Positions 26,492 through 35,541 are shown, numbered from the stretch's first letter. The stretch is DNA of 64,000 bases from Fictibacillus barbaricus (GCF_014635025.1 NZ_BMCE01000002.1:930001-994000); one strand, 5' to 3'. Program-made: numbers and translations. The notes: generated by a model from the sequence alone, not told the origin.

Positions 26492-26514
26492 GTTGTAACC
26501 ATAATAGTTACAAC
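26492..26514. promoter_or_regulatory. Rrf2 operator in front of the rrf2 gene
   Basis: GTTGTAAC, 7 bp, GTTACAAC, 15 bp upstream of the regulator start. The twin site is in front of the DsbA-like gene. Confidence 0.85.
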
Positions 26515-26556
26515 ATAACGAAAAGTCAACACATTGTTCTTCTTGTATTTAATGAA

Positions 26557-26661
26557 TTCCAGAAATTTAGAGCTTAATTCCACGAAATTTATTGATTTAT
26601 CCAGAAATTCGATGCGTAATTCCATAAATTTACACTACATATCCACGAGACGACTTATTTC
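26557..26661. repeat. 21-bp tandem array B (five degenerate units)
   Basis: The CC of the core WTCCA falls at 26559, 26580, 26601, 26622 and 26643, always 21 bp apart. Best units read TTCCAGAAATTTAG, then AGCTTAA in the first, and TTCCACGAAATTTA in the second. It fills most of the gap between the MFS gene terminator and the Rrf2 operator. The consensus equals that of array C read on its minus strand. Confidence 0.9.
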
Positions 26662-26684
26662 GACACCTAGGCAAGACGTGATTC

Positions 26685-26714
26685 AAAAAAAGGATGACCT
26701 CTCCTTGGTCATCC
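26685..26714 (-). terminator. Terminator of the MFS gene
   Basis: Minus strand GGATGACC, 7-nt loop, GGTCATCC and TTTTTTT, 6 bp after the stop. Confidence 0.85.
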
Positions 26715-26719
26715 CCCTC

Positions 26720-27979
26720 CTACTTTCCAACAGGAACTTCATTCTGCAATACTTTTTCAGTCACATGTTCTCTTATAAACAATCCGAAATATAAGAAAAA
26801 CGCCCCTGCCATAATGATGATTCCCATATAAACGGACATCATCATCGGAACAAAGAAGGCTCCTAGAATGATTGTGGAACGTGCAAGCATATCTGCCCCG
26901 CTAAAAGAAATGTTGGCAAAAGCAGAATAAGAGCCTCTCTTGTCACTCGGAATCATGTTTGCCTTTTCGGCTTCTTTAATCGGAGAATAAATCAATTCAC
27001 CCATTGTTGCGATCACGTTAAACAGAATCAATACGTACCATGTGTTCGCAGATGTTACGGTTACATATCCGATTCCATACAGAATCAGCCCTATAAGAAG
27101 AGCATGCTTCTTATTTAAACGGTCCGTTAACCGATTGATGACGAACGTTAAACAAACCACCATCAGCATGTTTTGAATGTTCAACATACTTAACATCCTG
27201 ACACCGCTTATTTCAAAATCCCCGATATGGATCGATTCAAAAGTCTCGGCCAGCCTGATCCCAATATAACTGTTTAGCGTAAATTCAGCAGAAAAAATAA
27301 ACGTTCCACCAATAACGACTTTCACGAAAGCAGAATCTTGCAAAGCAACCTTATAGTTTTGAAATAAGTCCACAAACACATTCTCATGTTTCTTCTCTAA
27401 AAAACCGCTAAATTCATCTCGCAGCCAGATCCAATACGCTATTGGAATAACAGCTGACGTAATGGTCAGCAGTAAAAACAACTCTTTTTGATAGTTTACA
27501 TAGAGCAAGCCACCAAGTGCTGCACCGATCGCCATAGATAAGTTAATCGCCCAATAATCTAAGGCATAGACTTCTTTTCTGTTCTCAGGTGTCGTGGAAT
27601 CCATGATGATCGCATGCATCGCTGGTCTTCCCAGACTGCTTGTAATGACAAACCCGATGTATGCGAGAGCAAACAGCATAATCATTTTACTTTCCGGAAA
27701 CAAACTGATCGTCATAATTAAGAACATCCCTGCATTCAGCCAAGATGTAGCTAACAAGACCTTTTTCCTTGGAAAACGATCTGATATGTAACCACCGATT
27801 AAATTCACAACAAATCCAATCACAACCGTTAAGATCAAAAACGTTCCTGCCCAAACTTTGTTCTTTTCTTGAGCGAAGAAAAGAGCCATAAACGGCATAA
27901 CCGCTGATGAAACAGCTCGGTTAAAAAATGATGTAATCAACCGCACCTTAATGTTTTGGGGGTAATCTTTCCATCCCAT
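26720..27979 (-). CDS. MFS efflux transporter
   Basis: 419 residues from ATG 27979 (GGGAGGGG 7 bp ahead). Twelve hydrophobic segments; the MFS motif A between helices 2 and 3 reads GYISDRFPRKKVLL, and the first helix region SSAVMPFMALFFA is typical of drug-type exporters. It is transcribed away from an SgrR-type regulator 100 bp upstream, resembling the SgrR-SetA or YbaE-like regulator/exporter pairs. Sugar-phosphate, sugar or drug efflux is possible; the substrate is not known. Confidence 0.88.
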   Translation of the reverse strand: MGWKDYPQNIKVRLITSFFNRAVSSAVMPFMALFFAQEKNKVWAGTFLILTVVIGFVVNLIGGYISDRFPRKKVLLATSWLNAGMFLIMTISLFPESKMIMLFALAYIGFVITSSLGRPAMHAIIMDSTTPENRKEVYALDYWAINLSMAIGAALGGLLYVNYQKELFLLLTITSAVIPIAYWIWLRDEFSGFLEKKHENVFVDLFQNYKVALQDSAFVKVVIGGTFIFSAEFTLNSYIGIRLAETFESIHIGDFEISGVRMLSMLNIQNMLMVVCLTFVINRLTDRLNKKHALLIGLILYGIGYVTVTSANTWYVLILFNVIATMGELIYSPIKEAEKANMIPSDKRGSYSAFANISFSGADMLARSTIILGAFFVPMMMSVYMGIIIMAGAFFLYFGLFIREHVTEKVLQNEVPVGK

Positions 27980-28081
27980 ATTGTCCCCTCCCTTTGTGTA
28001 TTGTAATATTAAACTAGACTTAAAATTCAAAAAATAGACACTTTACAAAAGCGTGTCCACTTTTACATAAAGGGGAATAAC

Positions 28082-29737
28082 ATGGATACAAAGCTGCTCA
28101 TACTGTGGAGATATTTTTCTTCTGGCAGTATCCGGACTGAAGAAATTGCTGAAGCCCTGCAAATTAGTCAGAAACAGACAACCCGTTATCTAAAGAAATG
28201 GACAGATGATGGTTGGCTGAATTTCACTCCAGGCCGCGGGAGAGGAAACGTCTCACATTTAGAATGGCTAAAGGATGTTGAAGAAATCTTTGAAGAAGAG
28301 GTTATGAAGATCATTGATACAGAACCCGTAGAACGAAGCAGTAAATACCTTATGTTCGATTGGTCAACCGACACCAAAATGAGGGTAATGAACAAGTTTC
28401 AATCACTATTTGGGTTTGTTCAGCAAACACAGGACAAATTAATCGTCCCTAAGCGGTATCCCTTTCAGTTGATCCATCCGTTAGAAGCAGCAGATGCACA
28501 CAGCGCTCATATGGTGGCAAACGTATTTAACAGGCTTGTCTCTATTACGGATACAGGAAAAATCCTGCCCGAGCTAGCCCACAGCTGGGATGTATCACCC
28601 ACTAAACTTAGACTTTATCTAAGAAAAGATGTTAGTTTCCATGACGGCTCTGTTCTTACAGCTGATGATGTGGTGAACTGTTTAGAGAAGCTGCGTATCC
28701 ATAAGCACAACAAAGAACTCTGGGCTCCTGTAGAAGAAATCGTTGCAAAGACACCGCTCGTGGTTGATATCTTGTACTCCCAAGGTTGCAGCTATAGTCT
28801 TCACTTGTTAAGCACGATGACCTCCAGTATCTATAAAGAAAACAAAGGTAGGCTCTATGGTACAGGGAGCTTTTTCATTGAAGAGAACACCGACCAAAAA
28901 ACAACATTAACTGCTTTTAAGGAGCATTTTCAAGAAAGACCGTTACTCGATGCAGTTGAGTTTGTTCATGTCCCAAAAGACTTTCCGATTGTATATCAAT
29001 CGACACTTGAGCAGGAGAAACAAACTACATATAAAGTAGAAAGTGACTCCGGTTTTGGCGTAGTCATCATGAACGCTTATCGAAAAAACTCGCAGATTCA
29101 ACGAAAAGAAGTCCGTCATTACCTTCATCAGCTGATTGCTAAAAACAGACAAAAGATTCAAGGTATTGATTCAAGAACCATCCCTAACCAAAACAGCTGT
29201 ATAATCGGTCAAAAACAGAACGTTCACATACCAAAAGTTGAACGCCCTATGTTTATAAAGCCCCTCATAGTAAGAGCATCAGATCATACTGAAAAAACCA
29301 CAAGATGGTTGATTGAGTTGCTTGAACAAGAAAGCATTCCTGTTGAAGTTAAATGGTTTCCTTTTGAAGAGATCATCAAAAACAGACTTCATATTCAAGA
29401 AGTGGACCTTTTCATTCATGGAGAAATATTTGAGTTGAACCAAGATCTTTCATTTTATCATTTCTTAACCAACGGCTTTGCCCCACTCCCATACATCTTG
29501 CAGAATGATACAAAATGGAAAAAACGTATTGATGAATATGTACATACGCCTTTTGAGGAATGGACCAGACTTAACATTTCATTAGAAAAAGAGCTTATGG
29601 AAGAGTCAATCATGATACCCCTTTATTATGAAAAACGGTTTATCCCTTTTTCAGCAGAGCTGATGAACGTGAACATTAAACATTTTGGTTACGTTGATTT
29701 CTCTAAGCTCTGGGTGAGGCCGACACTTGAAGATTAA
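28082..29737 (+). CDS. SgrR-family transcriptional regulator
   Basis: 551 residues. An N-terminal winged helix (about 1-60; EEIAEALQISQKQTTRYLKKW) is followed by a solute-binding-protein fold like the oligopeptide-binding SBP_bac_5 family: LPELAHSWDVSPTKLRLYLRKDVSFHDGSVLTADDVV (start of the SBP unit, here given in parts: LPELAHSWDVSPTKLRLYL, then RKDVSFHDGSVLTADDVV). There is no signal peptide, so the binding domain senses a cytoplasmic ligand. In E. coli SgrR answers to sugar-phosphate stress. Here it most likely controls the divergent MFS gene. Confidence 0.9.
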   Translation: MDTKLLILWRYFSSGSIRTEEIAEALQISQKQTTRYLKKWTDDGWLNFTPGRGRGNVSHLEWLKDVEEIFEEEVMKIIDTEPVERSSKYLMFDWSTDTKMRVMNKFQSLFGFVQQTQDKLIVPKRYPFQLIHPLEAADAHSAHMVANVFNRLVSITDTGKILPELAHSWDVSPTKLRLYLRKDVSFHDGSVLTADDVVNCLEKLRIHKHNKELWAPVEEIVAKTPLVVDILYSQGCSYSLHLLSTMTSSIYKENKGRLYGTGSFFIEENTDQKTTLTAFKEHFQERPLLDAVEFVHVPKDFPIVYQSTLEQEKQTTYKVESDSGFGVVIMNAYRKNSQIQRKEVRHYLHQLIAKNRQKIQGIDSRTIPNQNSCIIGQKQNVHIPKVERPMFIKPLIVRASDHTEKTTRWLIELLEQESIPVEVKWFPFEEIIKNRLHIQEVDLFIHGEIFELNQDLSFYHFLTNGFAPLPYILQNDTKWKKRIDEYVHTPFEEWTRLNISLEKELMEESIMIPLYYEKRFIPFSAELMNVNIKHFGYVDFSKLWVRPTLED

Positions 29738-29746
29738 TTAACGACG

Positions 29747-29780
29747 AAAAAAGGATCTGAAATGTTCAGATCCTTTTTTA
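29747..29780. terminator. Bidirectional terminator between sgrR-like and DUF5662 genes
   Basis: AAGGATCTGA, 5-nt loop, TCAGATCCTT with A- and T-runs on either side. Confidence 0.85.
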
Positions 29781-30251
29781 TTTAGCTATATTACTCTCAT
29801 TAATTTTTCTAATAAAAAACTCACACTCTTTCCTAGTTTTCGGATGCAATATGACCTTCTCTGTTAATAAATTTCGAATCAAACGGTCTGCCATATCAGT
29901 ATCTATCCTTTTTCTTCCCCACGTTCTCGAGAAAGAGCGATAATCACAAATCATTTCTAACAGATATTTTCTTGGCATAGGCAGGGCTTCTCTTTTGACC
30001 GAGTCCACCACCCAATAGTTCCAGTGATGTTTGTTATGATGCTGATGATGAAGCCAAGCATACTCCCATTCAAATTCATCTAACTTTTTGTTTAAATAAA
30101 ACTTTCGGGCATATGGGAAGAACTCAATAGGGTTAAATTTAGACATGTCATGCATCATGCCTTGAACATATAAGCCTTCTTTCCAGCACTCTAGGAGCAC
30201 ATTAAGCTTATGTTCAAGTATGTAAAGGAGATATTTCCAGTAGCTTTTCAT
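29778..30251 (-). CDS. DUF5662-family protein
   Basis: 157 residues, helical, His-rich. It has the pattern MMHDMSKFNPIEFFPYARKFY at about 32-52 (HD plus SKF), then WLHHQHHNKHHWNYW at about 66-80 and a YRSFSRTWG stretch, as in DUF5662 proteins. The many histidines and the HD pair suggest a metal-dependent hydrolase-like fold, but no activity is known to me. Stands alone, convergent with the SgrR-type gene. Confidence 0.8.
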   Translation of the reverse strand: MKSYWKYLLYILEHKLNVLLECWKEGLYVQGMMHDMSKFNPIEFFPYARKFYLNKKLDEFEWEYAWLHHQHHNKHHWNYWVVDSVKREALPMPRKYLLEMICDYRSFSRTWGRKRIDTDMADRLIRNLLTEKVILHPKTRKECEFFIRKINESNIAK

Positions 30252-30417
30252 GCTCCTTGCCCTCCAGTTTAAAATGTTTTTTTAATTCTTTTCTTTATCT
30301 CTAATAAACTCAATTCGATTCAAATGCTTCTCAACTTTATGTGTTTACTATTCATGAATAAAAAAACCAAAAAATCAACAAAATACCTATAATGATAAAT
30401 CGAAAGGAGGACACAAC

Positions 30418-30606
30418 ATGAAATTAAAGAAAATAGTACTGGGTTCACTTTCGGCTGTTCTTTCTCTTAGCTTACTTTTTGGATGTGCAGATCCGAGTGA
30501 AGACGAACAAGAACCAGATCCAACTGAAGAACCTTCTGAACAGAATGATGAACCTGATCAAGATGATGATAAGAGTGAAATGCAAGAGGAACAAAAAGAG
30601 CAGTAA
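30418..30606 (+). CDS. Small acidic lipoprotein
   Basis: 62 residues. Signal with lipobox LLFGC (Cys23), then a short tail made almost only of Glu, Asp, Pro, Gln and Ser. AAAGGAGG and the ATG are well placed and a terminator follows, so it is a real gene. The tail looks unstructured and may be a surface or spore-related spacer; I do not know the function. Confidence 0.75.
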   Translation: MKLKKIVLGSLSAVLSLSLLFGCADPSEDEQEPDPTEEPSEQNDEPDQDDDKSEMQEEQKEQ

Positions 30607-30611
30607 TACAT

Positions 30612-30650
30612 AAAAAGCTTTGACCCTTCAAATATGGGCAAAGCTTTTTG
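30612..30650 (+). terminator. Terminator after the small lipoprotein gene
   Basis: AAAAAGCTTTG...CAAAGCTTTTT with an inner CC/GG pair; can act on both strands. Confidence 0.75.
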
Positions 30651-30658
30651 ATTTTCTA

Positions 30659-31159
30659 TTACCATCCCTCATATGCTTCCTTTAAAGTGTTAAGATCAAT
30701 TTTGGTCTTCGTTTTCATTAGTGCCTGCATCACTCTTCTTGATTTCTCAGAATCTAAGTCATTTAACATATCAGGCAAATCACGAGGAACAACTTGCCAC
30801 GACACTCCATATTGATCTTTCAACCAACCGCACACTTGAGAATTTTCGTCTCCACCTTCAGAGAGCTTTTCCCAGTAGAAATCTATTTCATCTTGCGTCT
30901 CACAGTGGACGATAAATGAGATGGCCTCTGTAAATTTGAACTGACGCCCACCGTTTAATGCAACGAATGTTTGTCCTTCTAGCCGGAATTCCACGGTCAT
31001 TACTGTCCCCTCGGGTATTCCATGAATTTCATATCCTTCTGTACCATACCGAGTAATTCTACCGATCGATGAATTTTCAAAGATTGAGGTATAAAACCTT
31101 GCAGCTTCCTCTGCTTTTGAATCGAACCATAAGTTTGTTGTGATTTTTTGTAATTTCAT
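30659..31159 (-). CDS. VOC-superfamily (PhnB-like) protein
   Basis: 166 residues. PhnB/3-demethylubiquinone-methyltransferase-like VOC fold: ITTNLWFDSKAEEAARFYTSIF at the start, EFRLEGQTFVALNGG, then the CGWLKDQYGVSWQVVP repeat of the fold. These proteins bind a metal and a small ligand; despite old annotations they are not methyltransferases. Ribosome site AGGAGG. No partner next to it. Confidence 0.88.
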   Translation of the reverse strand: MKLQKITTNLWFDSKAEEAARFYTSIFENSSIGRITRYGTEGYEIHGIPEGTVMTVEFRLEGQTFVALNGGRQFKFTEAISFIVHCETQDEIDFYWEKLSEGGDENSQVCGWLKDQYGVSWQVVPRDLPDMLNDLDSEKSRRVMQALMKTKTKIDLNTLKEAYEGW

Positions 31160-31299
31160 CTTTTCCTCCTACTTGCGTTAATTCTTGAATAATCCTTTAA
31201 TTCTAATTCGATTGTATCTTTGTAAACAGATCGGATACATACCAATTACTATCAATCTTTTCATTCTTCATACTTACCTGAAAGTCCTTCTCCACAAAA

Positions 31300-31325
31300 A
31301 AGACGCCTTTTTAAAGGACGCCTTA
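31300..31325 (-). terminator. Probable terminator of the DoxX-like gene
   Basis: Minus strand GGCGTCCTTT/AAAAGGCGTC hairpin with G-U pairs and TTTTTT. Weaker than the other terminators. Confidence 0.5.
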
Positions 31326-31340
31326 AGTAAGAAGCTGATC

Positions 31341-31781
31341 TTAAGTTAGGTTATGGTCTACCTTACTTTCATTTGCATGTTTGGCATTTTGGAAACGAAA
31401 TAAGTTACGTACCCTCTCATCTCTTAAATATAATCCGCCCCAAGCAATAATTGCAAAATACACAGGAGACAATGTATGAGTGAAAAGCGGGTCATCCAGG
31501 CGGATATGTGTAACAATTGCCCCGCCTAAATATCCGGTTATAAGGACAGCACCCCATATAGATGTTTGGGGAATGGCATAAAGAATGGTTGAAATAAGGC
31601 CAAGAACTCCTATCACAACAACATGTTGTACAGAGAATCCCATTTCCATAGAGGGTTTTATAACAGATTCAAGTTTTAACAATTTCGTTATCCCATCAAA
31701 AAGCATAAATACAGTGAACAGACCACTCATTATTCGTGCTGTCCATAAGCGCCCTTTAGAAGTTGAATCTTTCACAGTCAT
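31341..31781 (-). CDS. DoxX-like membrane protein
   Basis: 146 residues, four helices (about 14-30, 50-68, 75-92, 105-120). The DoxX-like pattern is seen in ARIMSGLFTVFMLFDGITKLL and GFSVQHVVVIGVLGLI. A GTG two codons into the frame is better placed behind GAGGAG than the ATG, so the protein could be two residues shorter. Function of this subgroup is unknown. Confidence 0.82.
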   Translation of the reverse strand: MTVKDSTSKGRLWTARIMSGLFTVFMLFDGITKLLKLESVIKPSMEMGFSVQHVVVIGVLGLISTILYAIPQTSIWGAVLITGYLGGAIVTHIRLDDPLFTHTLSPVYFAIIAWGGLYLRDERVRNLFRFQNAKHANESKVDHNLT

Positions 31782-31796
31782 CTCTCCTCTTCATAC

Positions 31797-32018
31797 CTAT
31801 AGATTTTTTGATGCAAGTTCTACCCAGCTACTGAGTTGATCCATATCTAACATTTCCCCATCCACTATTTTTAAGGTTTTCCTTTCAGCTGGTCCGCTAA
31901 AAATTTCTGGGAGTTCAAGTTGAGAAGTATTAAAAAGAGTAAAACTTACAGCCTTCTTAGAAGTTGATATAACGGCAACATACTTTCCGTTCTTTAAAAA
32001 ATCCAGCTGTTTTGCAGT
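31797..32018 (-). pseudogene. Start-less gene remnant behind the DinB gene
   Basis: The frame is open for 73 codons (from a TAA at 32019 to TAG at 31797) but has no ATG, GTG or TTG near its left end and no ribosome site. Its content reads like real protein: LKNGKYVAVISTSKKAV, LELPEIFSGPAERKTLKIV and MDQLSSWVELASKNL. It overlaps the DinB stop by 25 bp. I take it as the 3' part of a gene cut by deletion, not as a C-terminal part of DinB, which ends normally. Family not recognised. Confidence 0.5.
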
Positions 32019-32470
32019 TTACGAATAAATATGATTTGCCCAATGTGATAAGCATTATGTGTGGCTACATTTCCAAGAATTCCCCACCACTTCGCTGGTA
32101 CAGGGAATCCATTAACTTCGCTTTCTACTTTCTCTTCGGTTAATAAATCTTGCCATCTTAAGAGGACCTCTAACAGACGTTCTTTTAAATGGTTAAAATT
32201 CTCATTATCCTGTAGGACAAAGCTTTTATTATTATCACCTATATTTGGTACAGCATTAACATGAGATTTTATGTATCTGGTCTGCCATGTTTCATTCCAA
32301 TAAAGGAGATGCTGTACAATTTCTGCAATACTATTACAATTTTCGCTAGGCTTCCAGAATGCTTCATCTATTGATAGATTAACAACCGACTCGGAAAATG
32401 GAAGATACCAACTGGGATCATTAGCATTTGCTAATAATTGATCGGATAATACCTCTTTTGCATGAATCAT
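31994..32470 (-). CDS. DinB-family protein
   Basis: 158 residues. Four-helix DinB fold with metal histidines in IAEIVQHLLYWNETW (about 47-61) and NVATHNAYHIGQIIFIRK (about 133-150), the latter being the standard end of the family. DinB proteins are presumed metal-dependent hydrolases or thiol transferases of unknown substrate. It is the second DinB-superfamily member of the window (see YfiT at 17883). Confidence 0.85.
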   Translation of the reverse strand: MIHAKEVLSDQLLANANDPSWYLPFSESVVNLSIDEAFWKPSENCNSIAEIVQHLLYWNETWQTRYIKSHVNAVPNIGDNNKSFVLQDNENFNHLKERLLEVLLRWQDLLTEEKVESEVNGFPVPAKWWGILGNVATHNAYHIGQIIFIRKLQNSWIF

Positions 32471-32546
32471 ATTTTTTACACTCCTAATCCTTTAAGTAGT
32501 TTTTTATTCTATTCACTTCTGTCACGGATAAAAATGAAATTACGAT

Positions 32547-33014
32547 TTAAATGGATTTAGAATAAGTAGGCTCACCAAATGTTAGGGTTTGATCATCAGT
32601 AAATCCTAGTTTCATATAAAACTTCACACCTGCATTGTTTTCCGGATGCACCGTTAAACGAATTCGATTACAAGAAGGATGAATATGTTTTAGGTGCTCT
32701 ATCAAAGCTTTTATTACGTCATTACCAAACCCCTCTCTTTGGTATCGTTTATCAATGAAAAAATGAAACAGCCAATAGTCATCTTTACTGTCAGGTGTAT
32801 AGTGCAGATTGAAGAAACCGACTATTTTGTTCTGGTTGTATACGCCATATGGTTCCACTAATCTTCCATCAGGTCTGATGTATGCTTTAGTAAGTGCAAT
32901 CGCAGCAGGCGGTGAAACGGCCGCAACAAATCTTTGTTGATCATCAAACACAGTGAGCTCAAGAGCTTCTCTCCAGTTTTCTGAATCTATCTTCCTAAGT
33001 TCAATCCTCGTCAT
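32547..33014 (-). CDS. GNAT N-acetyltransferase (BltD-like)
   Basis: 155 residues. Motif A reads FFIDKRYQREGFGNDVIKALIEHL and motif B RIRLTVHPENNAGVKFYMKLGF, the pattern of spermine/spermidine acetyltransferase-type GNATs such as BltD and PaiA. Polyamine acetylation is possible but not provable here. GGGAGGG is 7 bp ahead of the ATG; stands alone. Confidence 0.85.
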   Translation of the reverse strand: MTRIELRKIDSENWREALELTVFDDQQRFVAAVSPPAAIALTKAYIRPDGRLVEPYGVYNQNKIVGFFNLHYTPDSKDDYWLFHFFIDKRYQREGFGNDVIKALIEHLKHIHPSCNRIRLTVHPENNAGVKFYMKLGFTDDQTLTFGEPTYSKSI

Positions 33015-33172
33015 GCTTTTCCCTCCCTTCCGTAATTCAAGTACACTTGCAAATTATTACATATGTATATGAAACAACGTTCGAATTATATTTCTTCATA
33101 TGCCATATGACATTTTTTTATGCTGTTGAATCATAAGATGAATAGGGTTAAATAAAAATATGGAGGGGACTT

Positions 33173-34093
33173 ATGAAGGCCATTATATGCACAAAATATG
33201 GGCCACCAAATGTACTTTCGCTTAAAGAGGTTGAAAAACCTTCACCCAAGGACAATGAGATACTCGTAAAAGTTCATGCGACTACCGTTACTTCTGGCGA
33301 TTGCAGAGTTCGAGGCTTCAAAAGTCCGATCATGTACTGGGTCCCTATGCGACTTTTCTTAGGTCTCAGAAAACCAAGAAAACCAATACTGGGCGTAGAA
33401 TTAGCAGGAGAAGTTGAAGAGATAGGCAAGAATGTAACCCGATTCAAGGAAGGTGACCAGGTTTTTGCTCTAACTGGAATGCGATTTGGTGCTTATGCCG
33501 AGTACACGTGTCTTCGTGAAGACGGTATAGTAGCCTTGAAACCAGTCAACCTATCGTATGAAGAAGCTTCAGCCATTCCTTTCGGTGGAACCTCAGCTCT
33601 TTATTTTCTTAGAAAAGGTAAGATCCAGAGCGGACAAAAAGTTCTGATCTATGGAGCTTCTGGTGCAGTTGGATCCGCAGCAGTCCAGCTTGCCAAATAC
33701 TTCGGGGCAGAAGTAACCGGTGTATGCGGTCCAACTAATATAGAATTAGTGAAATCTCTAGGAGCTGATCAGGTCATTGATTACACGAAAGAGGATTTTA
33801 CGAAAAGAGACGAACGATATGATATGATCTTTGATGCTGTTGGAAAAGCTTCGACATCTAAATGTCAGAATGCTTTAATTCCTCATGGGACATTCGTAAC
33901 AGTTGATGGGCAGGGTATCGCAAAAGAACGAACAGAAGATCTAATTTTGCTGAAAGAGCTTATCGAATCCGGAAAGATGAAACCAGTCATCGATAGACGC
34001 TATCCGCTGGACCAAATTCCAGAGGCACATGGATATGTGGATACTGGCCACAAAAAGGGAAACGTCGTCATAACGCTAGATCATAAAAACTAA
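33173..34093 (+). CDS. Zinc-independent MDR alcohol dehydrogenase/quinone oxidoreductase
   Basis: 306 residues of the medium-chain dehydrogenase family, quinone-reductase type: catalytic domain with [26 protein letters not shown], then a Rossmann domain with [28 protein letters not shown] (GxxGxxG at about 163-168). No structural-zinc cysteine cluster is present, consistent with NADPH:quinone reductases. Reduces a quinone or enone with NADPH; substrate unknown. Ribosome site GGAGGGG, terminator behind. Confidence 0.9.
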   Translation: MKAIICTKYGPPNVLSLKEVEKPSPKDNEILVKVHATTVTSGDCRVRGFKSPIMYWVPMRLFLGLRKPRKPILGVELAGEVEEIGKNVTRFKEGDQVFALTGMRFGAYAEYTCLREDGIVALKPVNLSYEEASAIPFGGTSALYFLRKGKIQSGQKVLIYGASGAVGSAAVQLAKYFGAEVTGVCGPTNIELVKSLGADQVIDYTKEDFTKRDERYDMIFDAVGKASTSKCQNALIPHGTFVTVDGQGIAKERTEDLILLKELIESGKMKPVIDRRYPLDQIPEAHGYVDTGHKKGNVVITLDHKN

Positions 34094-34097
34094 ATCC

Positions 34098-34138
34098 AAA
34101 AAAGACGTACACTCCATCTGCAGAATGTACGTCTTTGT
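34098..34138. terminator. Terminator between MDR dehydrogenase and SRPBCC genes
   Basis: AAAGACGTACACTC/GAATGTACGTCTTT with flanking A-run and T; usable in both directions. Confidence 0.8.
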
Positions 34139-34141
34139 ACT

Positions 34142-34648
34142 TTATTGAATCTTATTTAAATGTGTCTCTAGTTTATCCCACATTTCCGTGAATCCTTGTT
34201 CCATTCCCATGTCGATTACTGTTTTCAGAGCTTCCTCCGAAGAGAATTGAGCGTGGTTCACGATCTTGGTTTTCCCTTCATGTTCGACAAGAGTTAAGGT
34301 TACATGAACACCTGGCATGTTTTCGTTTAAATTTCCTTCTTCATCTGAGAAGTAATCTTCATAAACGATTCGTTCCGGCTCAACAATTTCCTTATATAAA
34401 GCTTTTCCCCATGATTTCATCTCGCCATCCGATGATTCCATGCAATAGTGCCAAGAGCCGCCTTCACGAAAATCCATCTTATTGACAGGGAGTGTCCATC
34501 CATTTGGTCCCCACCAGTGTGATAGATGTTCCGGGTCTGATAATACTTTAAAAACCAGTTCTCTTGGCGCATCAAAGATTCGTGTAAAGGTAAGAATATT
34601 TCCTTCAACCGTTTTCGTCATAGAATTCTTCACATTATTTTCAGCCAT
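34142..34648 (-). CDS. SRPBCC (AHSA1-type START) domain protein
   Basis: 168 residues. AHSA1 pattern: FTRIFDAPRELVFKVLSDPEHLSHWWGPNGW at about 20-50 and the closing ALKTVIDMGMEQGFTEMWDKLETHL. Such proteins bind hydrophobic ligands in a deep pocket. Its ATG follows the TAA of the preceding SRPBCC gene without any gap. With the ArsR gene upstream this is the common ArsR-SRPBCC arrangement, here with a duplicated SRPBCC gene. Confidence 0.88.
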   Translation of the reverse strand: MAENNVKNSMTKTVEGNILTFTRIFDAPRELVFKVLSDPEHLSHWWGPNGWTLPVNKMDFREGGSWHYCMESSDGEMKSWGKALYKEIVEPERIVYEDYFSDEEGNLNENMPGVHVTLTLVEHEGKTKIVNHAQFSSEEALKTVIDMGMEQGFTEMWDKLETHLNKIQ

Positions 34649-35164
34649 TTACATTTCCTCCTTTGGATTAGAAGCCGTATCTTGAATTTTCACGAGTTGC
34701 TGCTCTAAACGATTCATTGTAGATGTAGCACCTTCAATAGCTCCAAATTCTTTCACAGCCCTTTCAAGCTCCTCAGTTGATGTAAACAGCATGTGCATGG
34801 TGAGTTCAGTCTGATTACCTTGATCATCAAACGTTACAGTTACACGAAAATGTTCTGTCTCATTATCACCATGAGCATAGACTAGTTTTTCTGGTTCGGC
34901 GACTTCGATGTAGTTGATCTTATTGTCATAATCAACACCGTTTGGTCCGTGCATCACATACCTCCATACACCACCAGGCCTCACATCTATTTCTTGAACC
35001 GTTATCGTAAATCCTTCTGGTCCCCACCAATTTGGCAGGTGATTTGAATCTGTCCATGCTTCAAATACTAACTCCCGCGGTGCATGTAACTGCCGTTTTA
35101 TCACAAGTTCACTGCCATTGACTGATGTTACAGTTTGGTTTGCTTCTTGACTCATCCTCATCAT
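34649..35164 (-). CDS. SRPBCC (AHSA1-type START) domain protein
   Basis: 171 residues from ATG 35164, 5 bp behind GTGGAGG. Same fold as its neighbour (IKRQLHAPRELVFEAWTDSNHLPNWWGPEGF) with WW at the same place, so the two are paralogues from a tandem duplication. Ends with STMNRLEQQLVKIQ. Probably controlled by the ArsR protein 50 bp upstream. Confidence 0.88.
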   Translation of the reverse strand: MMRMSQEANQTVTSVNGSELVIKRQLHAPRELVFEAWTDSNHLPNWWGPEGFTITVQEIDVRPGGVWRYVMHGPNGVDYDNKINYIEVAEPEKLVYAHGDNETEHFRVTVTFDDQGNQTELTMHMLFTSTEELERAVKEFGAIEGATSTMNRLEQQLVKIQDTASNPKEEM

Positions 35165-35217
35165 GCATACCTCCACTTTTTTATTAGTGTTTTTAGAAAC
35201 TTACCAATTGGTGCCTA

Positions 35218-35541
35218 TTATCCATCCTCACCCTTCCCTTGGAGTTTTTTCAGGTAATCGTCCAAGCGGTCCAATCGTTCATTCCAGAGGTGTTTGTAAG
35301 ATTCAACCCAGGAATTTAACTCCATAAAAGGCTGAGGTCTTAGCTTGTAATAACGTCGATTGGCGATTGGCTGCACTTCGACGAGCCCGGATTCACTAAG
35401 TACTCGGAGGTGTTTTGACACTTGCGGCTGGTTCATTCCAAGTTTGTCGGTAATTTCCCCTACTGTAAGAGGTCCATCCCGAAGAAGTTCAACAATCTGC
35501 AGGCGGTTTGGCTCGGCGAGAGCATTTAATATCGTTTTCAT
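35218..35541 (-). CDS. ArsR/SmtB-type transcriptional regulator
   Basis: 107 residues from ATG 35541. The frame is open for 36 hydrophobic codons above it, but these lie in the promoter. Winged helix: LAEPNRLQIVELLRDGPLTVGEITDKLGMNQPQVSKHLRVLSESGLV (start 8 to about 55). No CxC metal motif, so it is the type that pairs with SRPBCC proteins and not a metal sensor. The -10 element ends 6 bp before the ATG and no ribosome site is present, so the messenger may be leaderless. Confidence 0.88.
   Translation of the reverse strand: MKTILNALAEPNRLQIVELLRDGPLTVGEITDKLGMNQPQVSKHLRVLSESGLVEVQPIANRRYYKLRPQPFMELNSWVESYKHLWNERLDRLDDYLKKLQGKGEDG

Noticed and set aside
31300-31325. Direct repeat AAGGCGTC twice near the DoxX gene end as a mobile-element footprint
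   Set aside because: The two copies are part of a hairpin with G-U pairs and a T-run, better explained as a terminator.
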